A stretch of 64,000 nucleotides of DNA from Nitrospirota bacterium (GTDB lineage: Bacteria > Nitrospirota > JACRHL01): contig JAOUFN010000001.1 of the NCBI GenBank assembly GCA_029858285.1, positions 1-64,000 on the forward strand, read 5' to 3'. The translations under genes and the position numbers were made by a program. Within the stretch, counting starts at the first letter, position 1. Every line of letters starts with the position of its first letter. The notes under the pieces were generated by a model, which made no database searches, was not told the origin of the DNA, and saw only the letters and a list, made by a program, of their open reading frames with translations. Positions 52,659 to 61,461 of this stretch are shown piece by piece.

Positions 52659-53471
52659 TTAAATGGCAACACCTATCTTTAGCGTGTACATATTAATTCT
52701 GGCGAAGTCCACCTCTGCGGACATGCTCAAATGGCGCCAATGGAACTGAGTGCCCAGAATTCCCTCGGTCGCGGTGGACCGCTGCTGGATTAAATCGACC
52801 TTGTCGGTCTCTTCCTTGGCGACCGAATAGGTGCCCGTGACGCCCGCATAGGGTGTGAACCGTCCCACATCCCTGGATATTAGCAGGTCAGTTGCTCCCT
52901 GATAGTAATCCATGTCCTGGACGCCGGTCAGGACAACCGTGCTCCACCTGGCCGCATAATACAGGCCGCGACTTCTGTCTTGGTGAAAGACGTATTTAAC
53001 ATCGAAGCCAACCCAGCCGTAATTTGTGTTCCAGTTGTCGGTAAACAACAGTCCCATGTCGAGTTTTTCGGTCACTCCATAGCGGCCGGTGATCACTGGA
53101 ATGGACAGCCTGTGGTTATCACCCGTTAGCCAATGATCCGCACTCGGATGGCTGAACGTGTTGTTCCAGGAGCCGTTGTAATCCTTCAGTGGAGCCGTCG
53201 TGGCCTGTTCCAGTCCCACATCAAACCGGCCCTTGCCCAGCGGTTTTGCTCCCGTGGTCGGTTTGAAATAAATAATCGACGCCAGGTCCCTGGAAAAGGT
53301 CTTCCATTCGTTGAGGGTCAAGGACGGATCCAGAACGATGGCGCAGTCGTCCCATTGCGTGTTGGTGTGGAGCACCACCGCGTGGTCCCCGACGTGGTGC
53401 GCCTCGCCGTTGCCGGCCCACATCAACCCGAACAAAAGAGACAGGATCGGAAAACCAAACAGACGTTTCAT
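52659..53471 (-). CDS. Predicted outer-membrane beta-barrel protein
   Basis: A 270-aa protein with a signal peptide (FPILSLLFGLMWAGNGEA) and alternating aromatic/polar strands (GRFDVGLEQAT, LDMGLLFTDNW, YGWVGFDVKYVF, GLYYAARWSTVVLTG, FTPYAGVTGTYSV, MSAEVDFARINMYTLKIGVAI), typical of a 10- to 12-strand barrel. The name of the family is not recognised. Codon use is less GC-rich than in its neighbours, and it lies inside the putative tRNA-fMet islet, suggesting transfer. Confidence 0.72.
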   Translation of the reverse strand: MKRLFGFPILSLLFGLMWAGNGEAHHVGDHAVVLHTNTQWDDCAIVLDPSLTLNEWKTFSRDLASIIYFKPTTGAKPLGKGRFDVGLEQATTAPLKDYNGSWNNTFSHPSADHWLTGDNHRLSIPVITGRYGVTEKLDMGLLFTDNWNTNYGWVGFDVKYVFHQDRSRGLYYAARWSTVVLTGVQDMDYYQGATDLLISRDVGRFTPYAGVTGTYSVAKEETDKVDLIQQRSTATEGILGTQFHWRHLSMSAEVDFARINMYTLKIGVAI

Positions 53472-53692
53472 TTGTCGCCGCCTGGGTATTAAGGGTGTAA
53501 CGCCGTTTTCTCGGCGCCGCTCGCTCTAATCCTGACGCTGTTGGCAGTCAATGTGGATTCAATCCTGGCACCAGTCGGGGATATCTGAACGGAAGAGGCC
53601 GACCAACAATTCGATGCTGTCATCCGCGGTCGAGGGTGGAGGGAGCGCCGTTCGACGGGTTTCCGCCCCCCAAGTGGGCCTCGCGAAAAACG

Positions 53693-53735
53693 CAACAAGG
53701 GGGTCAGCGCCGTGGATGCCCTGACCCCCTTGTTG
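53693..53735 (-). terminator. Terminator of tRNA-fMet
   Basis: A perfect 15-bp stem (53693-53707 with 53721-53735), 13-base loop; on the minus strand GCGTTTTT follows. It lies 12 bases after the tRNA end, inside the putative islet. Confidence 0.88.
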
Positions 53736-53746
53736 ATATGGGAAAA

Positions 53747-53823
<77 letters not shown>

Positions 53824-54021
53824 ACGAAGACGCATATCATAGGGGGCCGTCGGGGCGCATGTCAAACCCTAATGTGGCGATCACCGCCGGGAACAGGCTG
53901 GCGACGCCCGCTCCTGCGGGTTGGCTTGACTTATGGCCCCCGCTACCGGAAATATGGGCGCGGGTCGGCACGCCGGAAGGGGGAATTGCTTTCGTCCGGA
54001 AGCGCCTCGAAGGGAGGTCCG

Positions 54022-55080
54022 ATGCGGAATGGGGATGCGGGAGACTGCGTGCGCCAAGGATTGGATGTGCCCTTGAACCGGGCCTTGAATGTGCCCCGGA
54101 AGTCTGTCCTGGCGGTCGTCCTGCCGGTGGCCCTGGCGCTGCTGGTCGGCGGCTGCGGGTCGACCATGGTTTATACCAAGCGTCTGCGCCCCGCCGTGGT
54201 GGATCTTGGCGACTATCCCCATGTGATGGTGGGCGCCATCGAAGGCGATAGCGGTGACGTGCTGGCCGACCGCATTCAGTTTCGCATGGAGCAGGCGGGC
54301 ACCGTGCCCATGCTCGATCCCCGATTCCTGCTGGGCGGCCCGCTGGGCGGCATGGCGATGGTGGGAGGGGATATCCAGTCCATCCCCCTCGCCGAGCAAC
54401 GGGCGGAAAACGGGTATTGGACCCTCACGGCCCACCTGACTCTGATTGATACCGCCACAGGGCGTGTCCTGCTGGAGCGGACCATCACGCGGGTCGAAGC
54501 TCGGGAGGAACCCAAATCCACCCCCAAACATGGCAATTCCCTTGGCGAGTTGCTGCTTTCCGTCGTGGTGGAGGGAGCACTGTCCGGCTCCGGCGCCGGC
54601 GCCCAGGTGGCGGCAAAACTTTCGGACGGGGTGGCCATCGAGTTCGCCCGGCTGGCCGCGCCGTCCTTCGAGTCGGTGGGTGTGCCCCTGTACAAAACCC
54701 CAGGGGTAAACGGCATGGGGATCGCCCTGGCCCGCAAGGGCGACTGGGAGGGGGCAGCGGGCAGTTTCGGTCAGGAACTGGAGCAGGCCGAGTCCGGCAC
54801 GGTCAAACCCCGCGACCTGGCGAGGGCTCGTTACAACCTGGGAGTGGCCCTGGGGTATGCGGGCCACCCGGAAGAGGGGCTCAAGGAACTGGACGCCGCC
54901 ATTGCCATACTCCCTGAGGACACATTTTTGAGGCAGCGTGACGAGGTGGCCCGCATGGGGGTTGCGACCCCGGCTCGGGAGACGCCCGCCTCTCCTGGAG
55001 GCATTGCGGCGGGCGTGCCGTTGCCGGTGCCCACGGACCTGCGCACCATCCTTCCCACCATGGAGAAACCCGGGCGATGA
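54022..55080 (+). CDS. Lipoprotein with C-terminal TPR-like repeats
   Basis: A 352-aa protein. ATG 54022 is set by GGGAGGTCC directly ahead. Lipobox LLVGGC gives a lipidated Cys45 after a long N-region. The first domain (about 50-235) has KRLRPAVVDLGDYPHVMVGAI, resembling a CsgG/curli-secretion-type nucleotide-free core, with a glycine-rich GALSGSGAGAQVAAKL segment. Two TPR-like helices pairs (GIALARKGDWEGAAGSF, YNLGVALGYAGHPEEGLKEL) follow. It overlaps the nfeD start (ATGA), so it may work with NfeD/slipin at the envelope. Family not named. Confidence 0.78.
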   Translation: MRNGDAGDCVRQGLDVPLNRALNVPRKSVLAVVLPVALALLVGGCGSTMVYTKRLRPAVVDLGDYPHVMVGAIEGDSGDVLADRIQFRMEQAGTVPMLDPRFLLGGPLGGMAMVGGDIQSIPLAEQRAENGYWTLTAHLTLIDTATGRVLLERTITRVEAREEPKSTPKHGNSLGELLLSVVVEGALSGSGAGAQVAAKLSDGVAIEFARLAAPSFESVGVPLYKTPGVNGMGIALARKGDWEGAAGSFGQELEQAESGTVKPRDLARARYNLGVALGYAGHPEEGLKELDAAIAILPEDTFLRQRDEVARMGVATPARETPASPGGIAAGVPLPVPTDLRTILPTMEKPGR

Positions 55081-56537
55081 CATCCATTCTGCGGCTTCGC
55101 GTTCTGCGGCCTGCGTTCCTGCGGCACGGGCTTTTGTGCCTGGTATTCCTGTTGGGCTCCCTGCCGTGGGGGGGAGCCCTTGCGGCCCCCGGAGACGCCG
55201 CTGTCCCCGCATCCGGGTCCAAGGACAAGGTGCGGGTCGGGCCGGTATCGGAGGTGGCCCCGGAGGACGACGGCGAGGTGTTGTGGCTGGAACTGTCCGG
55301 GCCGGTCACCCCCGCCATGGCCGACGTGTGGGTGGACGCCATTGCCCGTGCCGAGGAACAGAACGCCAATGTGCTGATCGTGCAGATGGACACGCCCGGC
55401 GGGATGATGGAATCCATGCGCCAGATCATCAAGTCGATGCTGGCCAGCGGCGTGCCGGTGGTGGTGTATGTGGCGCCGGACGGTTCGCGGGCGGCCTCTG
55501 CGGGGGTTTTTCTGTTGTATGCCGCGCACGTGGCGGCCATGTCGCCGGGGACCAATATGGGCGCAGCACACCCGGTGATGATGGGGGAAGACAAGCCGGA
55601 CGAAACCATGATGGGGAAAGTCACCAATGACGCGGCCGCCTACATCCGCAGTTTGGCCGAGTTGCGCGGGCGCAACGCCGAGTGGGGGGAAAAGGCGGTG
55701 CGTGAAAGCGTTTCCCTGACCGCCGACGAGGCATTGAGACAGAACGTGATCGACCTGGTGGTCAAGAACCGCAAGGAGCTTCTTGAAGCGCTGGACGGTC
55801 GCGTGCTTAAAACCCCCGAGGGGCCGGTGACTCTGCACACCAGAGACCGGGAAGTTCATGTGCTGGAGATTTCGGCGGGCAAGCGCCTGCTGACCGCACT
55901 GGCCGATCCCAACGTGGCCTATATTCTGATGATGCTGGGCACTTATGGACTGATCTATGAACTGGCCAACCCCGGCGCCATCCTGCCCGGCGTGGTGGGG
56001 GCCATTTGCCTGATTCTGGCGCTCTACGCCTTTTCGTCCCTGCCCGTGTCCTACGCCGGGGTGGCCCTGATTCTGCTGGGCGTGGCCCTGTGCGTGGCCG
56101 AGGTGATGGTGACCAGCTTCGGCCTGCTGGCGGCGGGGGGAGTGGTGTCGCTGCTGCTGGGTTCGATGATGCTGGTGAAGACCGATATCGAATTCGCCCG
56201 CGTCAGCCTGGAGGTGCTGATTCCGGTGACCCTCGTGGCCATTGGTTTCGCCGTGCTGACCGCCACCCTGGCGGTGCGTTCCCTGCGCCGCCGCCCGGTA
56301 TCCGGCGCCGAGGGGATGGTGGGTGTCGTGGTGCGCCTGACCGCCCCGCTGGAACCGGAAGGGCGGCTGGAGATGGCCGGGGAGTCGTGGCGGGCACGGG
56401 CCAGGATGCCGGTGGCGGTGGGCCAACAGGTGCGGGTGACAGGCTTTGACGGGTTGACGGCTCTGGTGGAGGTGGTGGAACCAGACGCCCCCGAAGCTCT
56501 GGCAACCTCCGATCACATCTATGAGGGAGACAAATAA
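55077..56537 (+). CDS. NfeD family ClpP-class membrane serine protease
   Basis: A 486-aa protein: signal peptide, a ClpP-class serine protease domain with the catalytic serine in SRAASAGVFLLYA and the lysine in GKVTNDAAAYIRSLAELRGRN, then four to five membrane helices and a C-terminal OB-fold (GMVGVVVRLTAPLEPEGRLEM). This is the long NfeD (1510-N type) that cleaves the partner slipin/stomatin. The slipin gene follows immediately. Start at ATG 55077 overlaps the lipoprotein stop. Confidence 0.93.
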   Translation: MTSILRLRVLRPAFLRHGLLCLVFLLGSLPWGGALAAPGDAAVPASGSKDKVRVGPVSEVAPEDDGEVLWLELSGPVTPAMADVWVDAIARAEEQNANVLIVQMDTPGGMMESMRQIIKSMLASGVPVVVYVAPDGSRAASAGVFLLYAAHVAAMSPGTNMGAAHPVMMGEDKPDETMMGKVTNDAAAYIRSLAELRGRNAEWGEKAVRESVSLTADEALRQNVIDLVVKNRKELLEALDGRVLKTPEGPVTLHTRDREVHVLEISAGKRLLTALADPNVAYILMMLGTYGLIYELANPGAILPGVVGAICLILALYAFSSLPVSYAGVALILLGVALCVAEVMVTSFGLLAAGGVVSLLLGSMMLVKTDIEFARVSLEVLIPVTLVAIGFAVLTATLAVRSLRRRPVSGAEGMVGVVVRLTAPLEPEGRLEMAGESWRARARMPVAVGQQVRVTGFDGLTALVEVVEPDAPEALATSDHIYEGDK

Positions 56538-57317
56538 ATGGGCGACTTGCTGCATCTGTTGACCAGCCCCATCATTTTGGCGGCGCTGGCGCTGTTTTTG
56601 GTTTTCAACGTATTCAAGGTGCTGCGCGAGTACGAGCGCGCCGTGATCTTCATGCTGGGAAAATTCCATCGGGTGTCCGGTCCGGGCATCATCCTGCTCA
56701 TTCCCGGCGTGCAGCAGATGGTCAAGGTGTCCTTGCGCACTGTAACCATGGACGTGCCGACCCAGGACATCATCACCCGCGACAACGTGTCGGTGAAGGT
56801 CAACGCCGTGGTCTACTTCCGGGTGGTGGACCCGCAGAAGGCGGTCATCAACATCGAGGATTACCTGTATGCCACCAGCCAGGTGTCCCAGACCACGCTA
56901 CGGTCGGTGCTGGGCTCTGCGGAGATGGACGAACTGCTGTCGGCACGGGATGTCCTCAATCAGCGCCTGCAGGAGATTCTCGATCGCCAGACCGACGTCT
57001 GGGGCATCAAGGTGTCCATGGTAGAGGTCAAGCACGTGGACCTGCCTCAGGAGATGCAACGTGCCATGGCCCGGCAGGCCGAATCGGAGCGCGACCGGCG
57101 CGCCAAGGTGATCCATGCCGAGGGTGAATTCCAGGCTTCCCAGCGTCTGGCGGATGCCGCCGCCATCATGGCCGCTCAGCCGATCACCCTGCAGTTGCGC
57201 TATCTGCAAACCATGATCGAGATGACCTCGGACAAGAGCACGACCATTGTCGTGCCCCTGCCTATGGACCTGATCCGACCGTTCCTGGAACGGCCAGGCG
57301 GCCCGACCGGGGGATAA
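56538..57317 (+). CDS. Slipin/stomatin-like SPFH-domain protein
   Basis: A 259-aa membrane-attached SPFH protein. N-terminal hydrophobic hairpin ([17 protein letters not shown]), [48 protein letters not shown] and a coiled-coil stretch ([26 protein letters not shown]). It should oligomerise and be a target of NfeD. The ATG directly abuts the nfeD stop. It ends the operon. Confidence 0.95.
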   Translation: MGDLLHLLTSPIILAALALFLVFNVFKVLREYERAVIFMLGKFHRVSGPGIILLIPGVQQMVKVSLRTVTMDVPTQDIITRDNVSVKVNAVVYFRVVDPQKAVINIEDYLYATSQVSQTTLRSVLGSAEMDELLSARDVLNQRLQEILDRQTDVWGIKVSMVEVKHVDLPQEMQRAMARQAESERDRRAKVIHAEGEFQASQRLADAAAIMAAQPITLQLRYLQTMIEMTSDKSTTIVVPLPMDLIRPFLERPGGPTGG

Positions 57318-57419
57318 CCCGCTCGCCGGCCCGCCCTCCATGGTAGGGAGCGTGCCGATGCGGTATACTCGGGAAATCCGAAAACCCGGTGTGTACCGCT
57401 TCTGGCGCGGTTTGGAGGC

Positions 57420-59300
57420 ATGGTGTCGGCAAAAACCGTTACATCCCTGATCCAGCAGGGGGCCGAATTTCAGGCCCGGGGTGATTTTGCGGCGGCCGGG
57501 GGCTGTTATCGCAAGGCATTGAAGGCCGCTCCCGATCATCCGCAGGCGCTGTGGATGCTGGGGATGCTGGAATTGGGGATGGGGCGGGTCGATTCTGGCG
57601 CCCGACATATGGAGCGTTTGTTGCGGCTGCAACCCCAATCGACGCATTCCCACTGCGGCATGGCCCAGGTGCGTGTGGCGCAGGGGCGGATGGCCGAAGC
57701 CAGGGCGGGTTATCAGCGGGCCGTGTCGCTGGATGGCGCAAACCTGCCGGCCCTGGTTGGCCTGGGGGCGCTGCTGGCGCAGGAGGGGGACCTGGAGGGC
57801 GCTGAAGCCACGCTGCGCCGGGCGGTGGCGGTGGACCCCAGGGCGCCGGAGGTGCGGATTCAGCTGGGCCGAGTGCTGTACCGAACGGGCCGCATGGATG
57901 CCGCCAGGGTCGAGTGCGAGGCGGCGGTGGCGTTGGCCCCCAACCGTCCCGAACTGGTGCGGGTGCTGGCCGAATTTTATCTGGACATGCGGTTGTGGGA
58001 GGAGGCGGCGCAGGCGGGCGGTCACTGGGCCAGGCTGGATCCGGAAAATGCCCGGCCCCACGCGCTGGTGGGAACAGCCCTCCTGAGTCTGCAAAAAGTA
58101 GCGGGCGCTGACGCCGCCTTCGACCAGGCGCTCAGTCGGGATCCGGGCGAGGTCTCGGCACGGGCCGGAAAATGCGGCGTCCTGCGCATGCGGGGGGACA
58201 TGGGGGCGGCCTGTCAGATGATTGAACCGCTGCTTGCGGACGCGGAATGCCCGCCCGGAATCGTGGTGGCCTATGCCGGAATCGCGGAGGGTGTGGGTCG
58301 ACTGGACGATGCCCTGGCCCGTATCGAGAAAATGCTCGCGGGTTATCGTTTGAGCCCGGCGGACCGGAGAAACCTGCATTTCGCCGCCGGAGAATTGCTG
58401 GACAAGAAAAAAGATTATGACCGGGCCTTCCGGCACTACCATGAGGGTAATCAGGCCTCTCAAAGCGCTTTCGACCCGGATATTTTCCGGCAGTTCGTGG
58501 ATCGCCAGATTGCGGTGTTCGGTTCGGAAAATTTGGGGGGCCTGGCCCGCGCCCGCAATCGCATCAAGCGTCCGGTACTGATCGTGGGCATGCCGCGCTC
58601 GGGTACCTCGCTGGTGGAGCAGATTCTTGCCAGTCACCCACTGGTGCACGGGGCGGGAGAACTGGAGCACCTCCCGAGGATTGCCACGGTCCATTTGCAA
58701 GCCGGCCTGTCATCCGGTCCACCCTATCCGGAGTGCGTGCGGGATTTATCCTGCGACGATCTGGACCGGCTGGCGCGGGAATACGATGCGGACCTTGCCC
58801 GGATGGGCGGGGATGCCTTGCGGGTGACCGATAAAAATCCACTGAACTTCCTGCACCTGGGGCTTGTCCAGCGGATGTTGCCCCATGTGCGGGTCATCCA
58901 TTGTCGGCGCAATCCGGTAGACACCTGTCTGTCCAATTATTTCCAGGATTTCGCCAGTCTGGGTTTGGCATATTCCACCGACCTGTCGCATTTGGGGTTT
59001 TTCTACCGTCAGTACGAGCGCTTGATGGCCCACTGGCGGGAGGTGCTGGACCTGGAGATGCTGGAGTTGGACTACGAGGAGATGGTGGCTGATCAGGAGG
59101 GTGCCAGCCGCAAGCTGGTGTCGTTTGTCGGCTTGGAATGGGACGAAGCCTGTCTGCAGTTCCACAAGACCAGGCGTACGGTATCCACCGCCAGCGCCAC
59201 CCAGGTGCGCCAGCCGATGTACAAGGGATCGGTGGAACGGTGGCGGCGCTACGAAAAACACCTGGGGCCGTTGCTGGAGGCGCTGGGCATCCGGCACTGA
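57420..59300 (+). CDS. TPR-sulfotransferase, copy 1
   Basis: A 626-aa protein: about nine TPR-type repeats in residues 1-330 and a C-terminal sulfotransferase domain with the PAPS 5'-phosphosulfate loop RPVLIVGMPRSGTSLVEQIL and the 3'-phosphate site RVIHCRRNPVDTCLSNYFQ. It should sulfate a protein or glycan chosen by the TPR part. ATG 57420 is one base from GGAGG, too close; the GTG at 57423 may be the real start. It shares 417 bp with copy 2 (one mismatch). Confidence 0.9.
   Translation: MVSAKTVTSLIQQGAEFQARGDFAAAGGCYRKALKAAPDHPQALWMLGMLELGMGRVDSGARHMERLLRLQPQSTHSHCGMAQVRVAQGRMAEARAGYQRAVSLDGANLPALVGLGALLAQEGDLEGAEATLRRAVAVDPRAPEVRIQLGRVLYRTGRMDAARVECEAAVALAPNRPELVRVLAEFYLDMRLWEEAAQAGGHWARLDPENARPHALVGTALLSLQKVAGADAAFDQALSRDPGEVSARAGKCGVLRMRGDMGAACQMIEPLLADAECPPGIVVAYAGIAEGVGRLDDALARIEKMLAGYRLSPADRRNLHFAAGELLDKKKDYDRAFRHYHEGNQASQSAFDPDIFRQFVDRQIAVFGSENLGGLARARNRIKRPVLIVGMPRSGTSLVEQILASHPLVHGAGELEHLPRIATVHLQAGLSSGPPYPECVRDLSCDDLDRLAREYDADLARMGGDALRVTDKNPLNFLHLGLVQRMLPHVRVIHCRRNPVDTCLSNYFQDFASLGLAYSTDLSHLGFFYRQYERLMAHWREVLDLEMLELDYEEMVADQEGASRKLVSFVGLEWDEACLQFHKTRRTVSTASATQVRQPMYKGSVERWRRYEKHLGPLLEALGIRH
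57443..57859. repeat. Near-identical 417-bp segment shared with 59447-59863
   Basis: Offset of 2,004 bases; only one difference was found by reading (G at 57534, A at 59538; Asp versus Asn). Both copies then diverge sharply at 57860/59864. This is the N-terminal TPR-coding part. Confidence 0.92.
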
Positions 59301-59423
59301 TCCCTCTGCCCGGATTGGGCGTTGCCAGGACGTTGGCTATACTGTCCAAATATTGTTCATCGATATTGTTCATCGAGCCGGGGCCCGCCCCCCCGTGTGT
59401 GGTTGTCGAGGAGGCCCAAACGA

Positions 59424-61301
59424 ATGGCATCGACCAAAAAACTGGAATCCCTGATCCAGCAGGGGGCCGAATTTCAGGCCCGGGGTGATTTTGCGGCGGC
59501 CGGGGGCTGTTATCGCAAGGCATTGAAGGCCGCTCCCAATCATCCGCAGGCGCTGTGGATGCTGGGGATGCTGGAATTGGGGATGGGGCGGGTCGATTCT
59601 GGCGCCCGACATATGGAGCGTTTGTTGCGGCTGCAACCCCAATCGACGCATTCCCACTGCGGCATGGCCCAGGTGCGTGTGGCGCAGGGGCGGATGGCCG
59701 AAGCCAGGGCGGGTTATCAGCGGGCCGTGTCGCTGGATGGCGCAAACCTGCCGGCCCTGGTTGGCCTGGGGGCGCTGCTGGCGCAGGAGGGGGACCTGGA
59801 GGGCGCTGAAGCCACGCTGCGCCGGGCGGTGGCGGTGGACCCCAGGGCGCCGGAGGTGCGGATCCGCCTTGGCGGTGTGTTGTCGCTCCTGAACCGGGAG
59901 GAGGAGGCCGGTGCCGAATACGAGGCCGCCGCCGATCTGGCCCCCAACCTCCCCATAACGGCGCGGGTGTTGACCCGCTTTTGCATCGACTGGCGTCTGT
60001 GGCAGCGCGCCCTGCACATGAGTGAGCGCTGGATCGGGCTGGAGCCGGAGAATGTTGACGCCCACGTGGCACATGGTGTGGCCCTCCTGAATTTGCAGCA
60101 GGTGGACCGCGCTGAATCCGCGTTCGACAAGGGGCTGAGCCTGGACCCCGGGGCACACACGGCACGGATCGGAAAGTGCGACGTCCTGCGCCTGCGAGGG
60201 GATATGCAAGCCGCCTGTCAAATGGTCGAGCCGCTGCTCTCGGACGAAAATCCGTCCGGTGCGTTGCTCGCCTACGCCGGTATTGCGGAGGGTATGGGCA
60301 GGCGGGATGATGCACTGGCCCGCATCGACGAGGCACTGAGGGGCGACCGGCTGCCCGAGGATCTGCGGCGGGACCTGCATTTCGCCGCCGGTGAGTTGCT
60401 GGACAAAAAGAAGGATTATGACCGCGCCTTCGAGCACTATCGCGAAGGCAACCGGATGTCCCCGGGGACGTTCGACCCGGAGATATTCCGGCAATTCGTG
60501 GACCGGCAAATCGAGGTGTTTGACCCCGCAGCCGTGGGCAGGTTGGCGCGCGCCAGCGGCCATCTGTTACGGCCGGTGCTGATCGTGGGCATGCCGCGTT
60601 CCGGCACCACGCTGGTGGAACAGGTGCTGTCCAGTCATCCCCAGGCGCACGGAGCCGGAGAACTGGAACACATCTCGCGCATTGCCCACCTTCGTGCGCC
60701 AGCACTTTCCCCCACACGCCGGGAGTATCCGGAATGTGTGCGGGACCTGACTCGTGATGAACTGGACCGGCTGGCGCGGGAATATGACACGGACCTTGCC
60801 CGCATGGGGGGAGAGGCCCTGCGGGTGACCGACAAACAGCCGTTGAATTGCCTCCATCTTGGGCTTATCCATCTGATGCTGCCCCACGTGCGGGTGATTC
60901 ACTGCCGACGCAACCCGGTGGATACCTGTCTTTCCAACTACTTCCAGAATTTTTCCAGTCTGGGGCTGGCGTACTCCAGAGATCTGTCCCACCTGGGTTT
61001 CTACTATCGTCAGTACGACCGGCTGATGGCCCACTGGCGGGAGACGCTGGACCTGCAGGTGCTGGAAGTGGACTACGAAGAGATGGTGGCCGATCAGGAG
61101 GGCATGAGTCGCAAGCTGGTGGCATTCGTCGGTCTGGAGTGGGACGATGCCTGCCTGCAGTTTCACAAGACAAAGCGCACGGTATCCACCGCCAGCGCCA
61201 CCCAGGTGCGCCAGCCGATGTACAAGGGATCGGTGGAACGGTGGCGGCGCTACGAAAAACACCTGGCGCCGTTGCTGGAGGCGCTGGGCATCCGGGGATG
61301 A
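59424..61301 (+). CDS. TPR-sulfotransferase, copy 2
   Basis: A 625-aa paralogue of the gene before, with the same layout. The first 145 residues are almost identical to copy 1, the central TPR region (about 146-330) differs strongly, and the sulfotransferase domain is close (RPVLIVGMPRSGTTLVEQVL, RVIHCRRNPVDTCLSNYFQ). Such a pattern points to a changed binding specificity under a conserved catalytic domain. GAGGAGG lies before ATG 59424. Confidence 0.9.
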   Translation: MASTKKLESLIQQGAEFQARGDFAAAGGCYRKALKAAPNHPQALWMLGMLELGMGRVDSGARHMERLLRLQPQSTHSHCGMAQVRVAQGRMAEARAGYQRAVSLDGANLPALVGLGALLAQEGDLEGAEATLRRAVAVDPRAPEVRIRLGGVLSLLNREEEAGAEYEAAADLAPNLPITARVLTRFCIDWRLWQRALHMSERWIGLEPENVDAHVAHGVALLNLQQVDRAESAFDKGLSLDPGAHTARIGKCDVLRLRGDMQAACQMVEPLLSDENPSGALLAYAGIAEGMGRRDDALARIDEALRGDRLPEDLRRDLHFAAGELLDKKKDYDRAFEHYREGNRMSPGTFDPEIFRQFVDRQIEVFDPAAVGRLARASGHLLRPVLIVGMPRSGTTLVEQVLSSHPQAHGAGELEHISRIAHLRAPALSPTRREYPECVRDLTRDELDRLAREYDTDLARMGGEALRVTDKQPLNCLHLGLIHLMLPHVRVIHCRRNPVDTCLSNYFQNFSSLGLAYSRDLSHLGFYYRQYDRLMAHWRETLDLQVLEVDYEEMVADQEGMSRKLVAFVGLEWDDACLQFHKTKRTVSTASATQVRQPMYKGSVERWRRYEKHLAPLLEALGIRG

Positions 61302-61461
61302 TGTCTTGTGGGTGGGGGGGGGCCGTTCCGGGACCGGTCGGATACTTTTTGGTTGCTGGCTATATATACTGGTTCCTCGCGGGCTTCGTTGCGGTCCTTG
61401 CCGCCCGGGTGCGCTTGTGTCCCGGAGTGTGTTTGTCTGTGTTGTTGAGGTGATCCGGAAA

